From Byssochlamys sp. IMV 00236 (Eukaryota > Ascomycota > Eurotiomycetes > Eurotiales > Thermoascaceae): DNA of 15,602 bases. A program made the position numbers and the translations under genes. Location of the stretch: contig MSJH02000347.1 in NCBI GenBank assembly GCA_001931875.2, positions 1-15,602 of the forward strand, read 5' to 3'. A model generated the notes under the pieces. It was not told where the DNA came from and made no database searches. It saw only the letters and a list, made by a program, of their open reading frames with translations. Every line of letters starts with the position of its first letter. Position 1 is the first letter of the stretch. Shown piece by piece: positions 9,580 to 15,602 of the stretch.

Positions 9580-10065
9580 TTAGTCTCGCTTGATATGAGG
9601 ATAATTTCGTGATATCAAGTAATCTGATACAGCACCAGTGACAAAAGCATACACTGCTTTATGTAAGATGTCGATCACTTGTTCATTCCATGGCCATGTC
9701 CAAGGTAAGGCACCAACACCTGTGACATTCTCGAGAGTTTGATCAATTAAGAGACGGATAAACGTGAAGATAAAGGATGATACGGGTCCTTGAATTCCAT
9801 AAACTGCCATGGACGTTCTAATACATCCTGCGATCATCCCCTGTCCGAAATGCATGGTGTGATTAAGTAAAAATCGCTCTGAATCAGGCTTCTGTGGTAA
9901 TCCAAGTAATCTTTCGAGGGTATGTCCTGGTACATATGAGCTAGGTCTACCCGTAATACATTGCTCTATCTTTTCTCCAATCGTCATCACAGTTACACCA
10001 ACGAAACCTGCAAGTAGACCATTTCCAATAATGTTACCCAATCCAACGTTGTATACTTTTTGCAT
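9580..10065 (-). CDS. Small conserved-looking integral membrane protein of unknown function
   Basis: A single uninterrupted exon of 161 residues. I start it at the ATG at 10065-10063 (MQKVYNVGLG); the frame stays open upstream but has no other ATG. The first 30 residues form a Gly/Val-rich hydrophobic segment (NGLLAGFVGVTVMTIGEKIEQ). A conserved-looking motif follows: TGRPSSYVPGHTLERLLGLP. A second hydrophobic stretch contains a His-Gly-Gln block (MHFGQGMIAG), the segment SSFIFTFIRLLIDQTLEN, then TGVGALPWTWPWNEQ and a final helix VYAFVTGAVSDYL. I recall similar uncharacterised proteins in many fungi, but I know of no assigned activity. The His, Trp and Glu-rich motifs between membrane segments could be functional, but that is speculation. 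A TATA-like element lies about 50 bp upstream. Confidence 0.8.
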   Translation of the reverse strand: MQKVYNVGLGNIIGNGLLAGFVGVTVMTIGEKIEQCITGRPSSYVPGHTLERLLGLPQKPDSERFLLNHTMHFGQGMIAGCIRTSMAVYGIQGPVSSFIFTFIRLLIDQTLENVTGVGALPWTWPWNEQVIDILHKAVYAFVTGAVSDYLISRNYPHIKRD

Positions 10066-10105
10066 TTTTTCTTTTTTAAAATAAAACAAGGTAACGCGCC
10101 CAAAG

Positions 10106-10135
10106 TTTTTATACTTTTATATATGCTTACGTGGG
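10106..10135 (-). promoter_or_regulatory. TATA-box region for the small membrane protein gene
   Basis: On the minus strand TATATAAAAGTATAAAAA runs through about 10107-10124, roughly 45-60 bp before the ATG at 10065. A CCCCCAC block lies just upstream of it (about 10130-10136 on the plus strand as GTGGGGG). The spacing fits a core promoter. Confidence 0.5.
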
Positions 10136-10263
10136 GGTTTTTCTGCTGTAATATTTTTGTAATCATTACATAGGTTTACTGTCATTAATAATGCTGATTC
10201 TGCCCTTGTAGATCAAATACAGTTATAATCGGAATAAGAAAAATTATTTCGTCCAATAGAAAG

Positions 10264-10437
10264 TTAAGCTTTGACCACATTGTTACATCCATCAAAAGAT
10301 GAACAAGTCGTAGTAGTTGGTAGCATATGCAACAGGGTTATCTTGATCTCTAAATGGCAACAGGGATGGCAACAGAGATGACACCACACACATGAGCATG
10401 TTCCATGACAACCGTTGTTATGGTGTAACTTTTTTGA
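10264..10437 (-). other. Cys/His-rich open reading frame without a visible start codon
   Basis: The minus strand is open for 57 codons between an in-frame TAA at 10438-10440 and the stop at 10264-10266. The reading contains ten Cys and about eight His: GCHGTCSCVWCHLCCHPCCH, then a short hydrophobic stretch and TTTTCSSFDGCNNVVKA. Part of the pattern comes from a tandem repeat of the bases TGTTGCCATCC. No ATG stands at the front, so it would need an upstream exon; a weak AG acceptor occurs near 10431. It could be the last exon of a small secreted or metal-binding protein, or chance in low-complexity DNA. No family is recognised. Confidence 0.2.
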
Positions 10438-10443
10438 TTAACA

Positions 10444-11095
10444 AAAAAGGGAGGATGGCTATTTCTGTATCTGTCTTCCCTCTCCTCCCTTTCTCTTCTT
10501 CTCTTTCTTTCTGCATATAATTGCAATGGAAACTAAATGGTGCCATATGATACCGCATTTAAATTAACCTCTTAGTAAGAACTGTTGTAAATGAAACTTT
10601 ATTTTGATCATAATTTGAGCTACACAAGCCACAAAATCAGCTCTAAAGGACACCCCTGACCAGAAAAATGGTAAGCCCCCTCTTTTAGTACTATTGATGC
10701 GTGGCCAAATCGTTCTCAGTAATAGCAGCTTTGTCATTGGTAATAATGACGGAGAGGGATCATGACGTACAGTGCCAATTGAGGAGTTTTCAATGCTCAA
10801 TTAGCGGTTTCTCAAATTTCAAATGGTTGTTTTTTCAAAACCCCGACAATATCGATGAAGATTCTTGAAATGAAGGCCAACACTACATGTAAGGTTTTCC
10901 AGTGGGATATCATTGATGTAAAATACGTGTTTATCATAATTACACGTGATTTATTGAAATGACAACATAAAGCTAGAATAGATACAGAACGACATTTATT
11001 TTTCATCTCTTCTTGAAAAGAAACGCAAACCAAGGTGGTAAATTTATAAATTTGTATTCTACATCAAATAGTACGGATAGCGCTCGTAGAATTAG
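10444..11095. other. No supported gene; purine/pyrimidine tract and scattered stops
   Basis: A pyrimidine-rich tract runs through about 10473-10512 on the plus strand. Open frames on the minus strand (10564-10800 and 10812-11033) show no recognisable motif and cannot be joined by convincing splice sites. A short palindromic pair ACGTGT...ACACGT lies around 10924-10949. Confidence 0.4.
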
Positions 11096-11832
11096 CGTAA
11101 AACTGGTGCTAGAAACATCAGCTTCAAGGATATCACATTTGTTACTATGGATATGCGCACTCAGAATGACAATATCAAACAACAACATACCCACCCTTCT
11201 TACTTGTTCTACTGCGAACTGAAAATCGAGCTAGAACTGCATGTCAATGTCGCAGCTGCAGATGAAATGTTTGTTCCCAACCTGCCAAAATTCACAGCAG
11301 ATCCTATCTTGAAGCTATCAGATATTGTTACAATAAGCATGCCTAACTACCGTTTACTCTCTGATCAATTAAAAAAAGTTGTTGAAGCAGAGGCAATCGA
11401 TCAACAGTCCTTGAAATCGCTCAAGCAATTCCCATCTGTATATCAGTTGCTTCAGTTAGTGCTGCAGCAATCGTACGAGGAGCTCCTTTATGCTTTGTGG
11501 ACATATTGATTATCATCCGGCATTTCCTTGACTGAAAGGCAACTTACACGTATCGTACAGTTTGTTTTGACCAATTATGCCAATCAAATAACATATCCAA
11601 AGACGAGCGTACATTTTGGATTAACCGCATGGCTCCGTTGCTGCAAACACTTGGTGATCATACCGGCCACCTTAGCCTTGAATGGTGTGAGACGGTAGCA
11701 GATGAGCAAGTGAAGCCGAATATAGTATCAGAGAGCTGGTGTCTTAACTCAAAACTAACAGTGAAGTCCTTAGATTACAAATACAATTATAAGATCAGTA
11801 ATAGATTTACCCCTTTACATTTCTTTAACTAG
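11096..11832 (+). pseudogene. Broken gene of unrecognised family
   Basis: One frame is open from 11096 to a TGA at 11507-11509 (with an ATG at 11147). It continues in the same frame past that stop with protein-like sequence (LTERQLTRIVQFVLTNYANQ). Near 11585-11592 the plausible reading shifts to another frame and goes on as DERTFWINRMAPLLQTLGDH and LSLEWCET, ending at 11832. So one in-frame stop and one frameshift separate three protein-like segments. I have a vague memory of similar FWxNRxxPxLQ...EWCE segments in multicopy Mucorales ORFs of unknown function, which I cannot verify. It may instead be a real gene with introns I did not find, but no GT...AG pair repairs both breaks cleanly. Confidence 0.4.
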
Positions 11833-12098
11833 TATGAATACTCTTCTTTTTTTTTGATAAATAAAACTCCAGTCAATTATCAGTATAACTTCTGTTCTTA
11901 GACCTTTTCAGTCTACTCTTGATCTTTCTATTGTTACTCTGTTTTTTGCCTCGTTCTTATCTCTGCAAGTCCTATTTTCTGTAGATCATCTTGCAAGCCC
12001 TTAGTACCACCCTCTTTTATCCACAATTATTTGTACTATACAGCATTTTAGTTCCTGTCCGGTTCTATTCGTTTCTTCCTTCGTAGCTAAACATACAA
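11833..12098. other. AT- and pyrimidine-rich spacer without a gene
   Basis: An AATAAA lies at about 11860-11865, after the broken gene. The rest is T/C-rich on the plus strand. It could be a decayed LTR or promoter belonging to the adjacent gag-like fragment, but I saw no matching second copy. Confidence 0.4.
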
Positions 12099-12281
12099 CT
12101 AATAACAGCTGGAGTCAAGGGGGCCCTCAGTACCTTGATGGTTTATAAAGCGATCTTTGAACTCTTTCCAATTCTCGAAACTATGATCATAAAGCCATCT
12201 GGAAGCTTTCTTGCTTAAAAACCTAGGTACGTGGTTGAGCTTGTCTTTTTCTTCAGCTCCAAGTATCTTACAGCCAGTCAA
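12099..12281 (-). mobile_element. Retrotransposon gag-like fragment
   Basis: The minus-strand frame reads EEKDKLNHVPRFLSKKASRW, then LYDHSFENWKEFKDRFI. This fits the retrotransposon gag signature of Ty3/gypsy elements: a hydrophobic LPxFLxGxAxxW-type segment followed by SWxEFKxxF. Only about 60 residues survive. There is no start codon, and no protease, reverse transcriptase or integrase follows. The frame ends at a stop soon after the motif. It is a short relic, not an active element. Family assignment is by motif and moderately sure. Confidence 0.55.
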
Positions 12282-12326
12282 TCTTTTGGATTTTGATCTT
12301 GTTTGAACTTTGATATCTTACAGCCA
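12264..12326. repeat. 13-bp direct repeat
   Basis: TATCTTACAGCCA occurs at 12264-12276 and again at 12314-12326, 50 bp apart. It lies at the point where the gag-like reading is lost, so it may mark a small duplication or an insertion scar. Confidence 0.6.
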
Positions 12327-12576
12327 TTTGACATTGTAATATAAGAAGGGGCAGGAGGCGTTGATGAGTTATTAATTTTGATCGGTTTAATTATTTTCAT
12401 TGATAGTCTGGCAGAAGGCGCTATGAATTTTAAACAGTAGAAAATATTGGCTTTGCGATGCTTTTTATAGACAGCTTTTGCTTTTAATAGTAAATTATCT
12501 TTCTTGTGCTACGTTTTAACTCTTTTTATTTATTTTATTTATTATTCTTTCTCTTCTTGTTCTTTCTTTAACTCAT
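12327..12576 (+). promoter_or_regulatory. Upstream region of the C2-domain gene
   Basis: The last 80 bases before the ATG are T-rich (TTTATTTATTTTATTTATT, then TTCTTTCTCTTCTTGTTC), like the pyrimidine-rich leaders of other genes here. No distinct TATA box or known operator is visible. Confidence 0.3.
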
Positions 12577-13212
12577 ATGTCCGAGACAATCATTCGTGTT
12601 GGTATAATAAGAGCAAGAAACTTGGCAGCAGCGTAAGGGAAAATGGGTGAATATTACAATTTATGCTTATATTATTTTCAGTGACAAAACTGGATTCTCA
12701 GATCCCTATGTTGTGCTTAGAGTAAAGTAAGTTGTGCAGAAACTTTGCTTTTACTTATATGTTGATTGTTTTCTTTAGTCATAAGAAATACAAGACAAAA
12801 GCAATCGAACAAACATTGGACCCAGAATGGAACGCACACTTTGACATCAAAGTAGCTCCTAAAAAGACACCAACCCTACTATCCTTCACTGTTTGGGATA
12901 AGGATACTTTTGGTAGAGATTTTTTGGGAGAACTGACGATACCATTCAAAAACATATTTGATCGAAATGCACATGGACTTTCTGATGGAGTGCCGAGAAA
13001 TTATAATGATCCTTTAAATTATGAAGCTTATTACGCATTAAGTAAAAGAAGTGAAAAGAACAACGTCTCTGGTGAAATATGTCTAAAGTTTGGATTTTAT
13101 GAAGAACACATTGGTGATCCTAAACGGTAAGAGAGAGATCTATAACACAGCAAATTGAAGTTATAACGCTACGTATAGTTATGCTGACGCTTGGGAGCTA
13201 CTTGTATCATAA
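12577..13212 (+). CDS. Small single-C2-domain protein, probably Ca2+-dependent membrane binding
   Basis: Four exons, 12577-12632, 12682-12726, 12779-13126 and 13179-13212, encode 160 residues. Introns of 49, 52 and 52 nt have GTAAG donors. The last exon is only 34 nt and adds YADAWELLVS; without its splice the frame stops at 13128-13130, inside the donor GGTAAGAG. The protein is almost entirely one C2 domain: IIRVGIIRARNLAA, DKTGFSDPYVVL, TLDPEWNAHFDI, then WDKDTFGRDFLGEL. Acidic ligands at about Asp20, Asp26, Asp74, Asp76 and Asp81 are all present, so calcium and phospholipid binding is likely. The domain resembles C2 regions of fungal phosphatidylserine decarboxylase 2 and of cytokinesis proteins such as Inn1/Fic1, but no catalytic domain follows. 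The ATG is the first in frame. The partner and role are unknown. Confidence 0.87.
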
Positions 13213-13537
13213 TCTTTTTTTTTTTGTTCTTTGAGCCCATTTGTAACACCATCTGTATTTAAACACTTGATAAAAATAGAACTGCATTTGAATAAAGAAC
13301 CTCATTGAAATAATGCCATGGACCTTTCCTGTACGTGTATGTGTATAATTAAATTCAATAAAATATCATACTGTTGTCGAACTGAAGACGAAAAATGTAA
13401 TACGGTCCCCCTCTTGGCTTCGATGGACTCATTTAGCCACTTTAAAATATACATCATTGGACATACAAAATCAAGCAAAAAGAATTCCAAGTATACAGCA
13501 AGAAAGTTATGAAGTCTTGTATCCAGTGGGATGCTCT
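13213..13537. other. Spacer with possible decayed 3' end of the transposase
   Basis: A T-run at 13216-13227 follows the C2 gene. On the minus strand, 13302-13490 contains CPMMYILKWLNESIEAKRG, which could be a decayed match to the region before the third catalytic residue of DDE transposases. This is weak, and no intact motif is present. Confidence 0.3.
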
Positions 13538-14080
13538 TTATGTAAGGTAATTAAAGAGAACATAGATCAGACAACATAGTAAATGAAATGTTAGTTCCCT
13601 TATAGTTACATTTACAACACCAAATGCTGATATTACACCAATAATAGTATAAGATACCGCTCTTGCAGAAGATGATTCTACGATTGCTTGGATGCCACGC
13701 TGTGACCAAGCTCTCGAACGGTGCATATTTATATCAAAGCCTGATTCATCAAGAAGGACGCAATTTTGTATATAAAGCATGCCTTTTTGTAGTCATTCCT
13801 CCACGTATTGAGCACGAGCTTCCAAAGTTGCATTGCTGTTTCTAACCACAGGATGGCGAGTAACCACTTTAATACTGAGATTACATTCTTCTTTCATAAA
13901 CTCAGTAACTCTACTTTTCTTAATTTCCAAACCTTCAAAGCTTTTTGTCCAATTCTCGGCTGCGCCTTGAATAACAGCTGACAGGTTCTTATCGAAAAAG
14001 TCTACCAGATAAGCCTTGTGCTCGCTATTTGGCTTACTTTGAGACTTATTTGATGTACAGTTAGCTTTTTTAACAGGCAT
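13538..14080 (-). pseudogene. Broken DDE transposase (Tc1/mariner- or IS630-like)
   Basis: An ATG at 14080-14078 opens a frame of 95 codons. It contains a helix-turn-helix-like N-terminal region (KSFEGLEIKKSRVTEFMKEE), then VVRNSNATLEARAQYVEE. A TGA at 13795-13793 interrupts it. The same frame resumes at once with LQKGMLYIQNCVLLDESGFD, the segment carrying the first catalytic Asp, then RSRAWSQRG and SYTIIGVISAFGVVNVT. The TGA probably replaced a Trp codon. After the VNVT segment the similarity stops and the frame closes at 13538, so the second and third catalytic acids are missing or decayed. I saw no terminal inverted repeats. It is a dead copy; activity would have meant cut-and-paste transposition. 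Confidence 0.75.
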
Positions 14081-14185
14081 TTGTTTCTCCAGGACTTTAC
14101 TGTATGCTGTCTTTCATCTTCGAACAGTCTTGTAATGAAAATTGGCAACTTGCGACAGGGAGCCATAAGTTCCTCTTGAAGGAAA

Positions 14186-14259
14186 TAGAAGTATCTTTGT
14201 CAATCTTTGTCTGAATAGATATTGTAACCTAAGCTTAGTTCTTTCCTAGGAGATACTTC
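14186..14259. repeat. Short inverted repeat upstream of the broken transposase
   Basis: GAAGTATCT near 14187-14195 and AGATACTTC near 14250-14258 are exact inverted copies about 55 bp apart. They could be part of the decayed element end or chance. Confidence 0.3.
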
Positions 14260-14350
14260 CCTCATATCCAGTACCCTTAGGTTCATGAATTTCAGTTTAC
14301 TACTTTTTTATTTTATTCTTGATGTATTTATGCAAATTCGTTAAACAAAA

Positions 14351-14530
14351 ATGAGTGATCTACCACAAAATCAGTCGCTTTTTCCCCAGCCTCATCTGCA
14401 ATCTCATCTCTGCCATCTTTATGAAAGAAATTCATTCTCAAAAGAAATAATTAACTCAAAAGAAGCTGACATTTGTGTGACTCAACAATCATGCAATGCA
14501 GCTAGTTATTGTTTAGTCTCATTCAGGTGA
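14351..14530 (+). CDS. Doubtful small ORF (59 residues)
   Basis: An ATG with A at -3 opens a frame from 14351 to TGA at 14528-14530. It starts MSDLPQNQSLFPQP and contains a Cys-spaced end, ICVTQQSCNAASYC. The stop sits inside a possible splice donor (CAG/GTGAGA at 14527). Splicing to the AG near 14577 would add only a few residues before another stop. No family is recognised. The middle is built of CTCATCT-like repeats, which weakens the coding case. Confidence 0.15.
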   Translation: MSDLPQNQSLFPQPHLQSHLCHLYERNSFSKEIINSKEADICVTQQSCNAASYCLVSFR

Positions 14531-14659
14531 GATTCTCTTTTATAGTGAGATCAAGTATCTTTACTAGTATTTATTAGATATCAAAAGGCCAAGTAGGATT
14601 CATTCTAAAGGATAAAAGGGCATGGAGTGGAGCAAACTTAAAAAAAAACATGAAACACT

Positions 14660-15110
14660 AAACTTTAAGCACAGACCATCTCTCATTGGCTCATTGCCAA
14701 AAATAAGGAGAGAGAAAAAAGGATAAATAGAGGGCAAGAAAAAAACAACGAGCCTCATCTCTTTTTCCCTCTTTTTATTTCTTATTCTTTTTGATCCTTT
14801 ATCTTTAGACAATGTTGTCTGAAGCAAAGAGTAGCAAAACTTGTATAAATTCTATATTCTCTCTCTTTGTTGCTTACTTCTCTAAAGATAATTGAATCAA
14901 AAGGAAGTTCTTTAAGGTAAGTATCTTATAAATGATTACAAGGATTAAAGAAGAAAAATATGACAGACACTTTATGGTTTCCATGATAACCTTTTGAGGG
15001 CTTGCTCTCTTTTGTGTTATCATATCGCCATTTTATGTGCTGGATGATATAAAAAACACGCGATGAGCAATCATTTATAAACCCCCCCTTTTATTGTTGC
15101 TAACTTTTAG
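14660..15110 (+). other. Promoter-like region followed by an intron-like segment without a coding sequence
   Basis: CATTGGCTCATTGCC (CCAAT box on the other strand) near 14684 is followed by ATAAATAGAGG near 14723, a pyrimidine tract (14756-14806) and an ATG at 14813 whose frame is only 27 codons. A strong donor GTAAGT starts at 14917. A strong branch and acceptor set (GCTAAC, then TTTTAG) ends at 15110, giving a 194-nt intron-like segment. The following bases contain no long frame. This could be a 5' UTR or a noncoding transcript whose main part lies beyond the window, or chance. Confidence 0.25.
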
Positions 15111-15517
15111 TCTAGTAAATCTTTCTTGTTGCTATGGTTATTATTATTGCTTTAAAATAAATACGTGTTTTCTTTTGCCTTACTTTTATCTATGCGCTCC
15201 ATCTTGTTTATACTGTGTATCGTATTTATATACTCTTGCTCATCAATAACTCAAAGGAGGTTCTTCATGCCAGTTAGGCTCATGTAATGACAAATAAGCT
15301 TCTCTTCTTTTTCTATCTCGTTAACCTTTGATAGACACATTTCGCTGTACTCATATCAATAAGAAAATGCGCTCAGACCTTTTCTGTATCTTTCTGCTAA
15401 TAAAAGTAGAGGTTCATAGATTTATGTTGAAGAGCATGAGATACTCTGCGAGTATTCACAAGGCATGAGAAAATTCTAAGGAGAGACTTCAACTCAAGTA
15501 CAAAAAGCAGCTAGAGT
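15111..15517. other. No gene seen
   Basis: AT-rich sequence with frequent stops in all frames and no recognised motif. Confidence 0.5.
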
Positions 15518-15540
15518 CCATTTTGGCTCATTCCAAAATG

Positions 15541-15541
<1 letters not shown>
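15518..15541. repeat. Perfect 9-bp stem hairpin before the terminal A-run
   Basis: CCATTTTGG (15518-15526), loop CTCATT and CCAAAATGG (15533-15541) form a perfect inverted repeat. One base separates it from the poly(A) run. Confidence 0.85.

Positions 15542-15542
<1 letters not shown>

Positions 15543-15602
<60 letters not shown>
15543..15602. repeat. Poly(A) run of at least 60 bases at the window end
   Basis: All bases from 15543 to the last base are A. It may be a genomic homopolymer where assembly stopped, the tail of a retroposed sequence, or an artefact. The true length cannot be seen. Confidence 0.9.

Noticed and set aside
10564..11033. Minus-strand frames of 78 and 73 codons
   Set aside because: No family motif, no supporting splice sites, and stops in between. 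One starts in low-complexity sequence.
13318..13512. Plus-strand frame of 64 codons
   Set aside because: It lies opposite the decayed transposase end and has no motif of its own.
14600..14827. Minus-strand frame of 75 codons
   Set aside because: It is produced by purine/pyrimidine tracts (KKREKE and FF runs) and faces the promoter-like signals of the plus strand.
1..15602. tRNA genes, rRNA genes and CRISPR arrays
   Set aside because: Several GGTTC-like B-box starts were checked (for example near 12060, 14280 and 15259), but none had the matching arms. No regularly spaced repeats were found.

Overview
The window reads as nuclear DNA of an early-diverging filamentous fungus, probably Mucoromycota. 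That placement is inference. It rests on AT-rich intergenic DNA, many very short spliceosomal introns (49-64 nt), a eukaryotic type IIA topoisomerase, and broken DDE-transposase and gag-like fragments of kinds I associate with Mucorales. The left edge cuts a coding sequence and the right edge ends in 60 A residues, so this may be an assembled contig end. I rebuilt the intron-containing genes by hand, joining exons where GT/GC...AG boundaries keep the frame and the family motifs.

Layout. 1-1154 (+) is the 3' part of an anillin-like gene (C2-like region plus PH domain, five exons visible). 1190-1958 is a 769-bp non-autonomous element with 26-bp terminal inverted repeats flanked by TA. 1959-3059 holds no gene I can support. 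3166-7303 (+) is a complete five-exon TOP2 gene for DNA topoisomerase II. 7371-9404 (-) is an eleven-exon gene for a secreted, probably GPI-anchored, leucine-rich-repeat protein, convergent with TOP2 and only 67 bp from it. 9580-10065 (-) encodes a small conserved-looking membrane protein of unknown function. 10066-12576 is mostly gene-poor: a Cys/His-rich open frame without a start codon (10264-10437, -), a broken gene (11096-11832, +) and a gag-like retrotransposon scrap (12099-12281, -). 12577-13212 (+) is a four-exon gene for a 160-residue single-C2-domain protein. 13538-14080 (-) is a broken DDE transposase with an in-frame TGA. 14081-15602 has at most a small doubtful ORF and intron-like signals, then a hairpin and the poly(A) run.

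These genes do not form an operon or an obvious shared pathway. The anillin-like, C2 and LRR proteins act at the membrane or cell surface, and TOP2 acts in the nucleus. The two most interesting structures are the LRR gene, in which nearly every 24-residue repeat is its own 72-nt exon bounded by introns of the same phase, and TOP2, whose charged low-complexity tail lies mainly at the N-terminus instead of the C-terminus and which uses one GC-AG intron. I found no tRNA, rRNA or CRISPR array.
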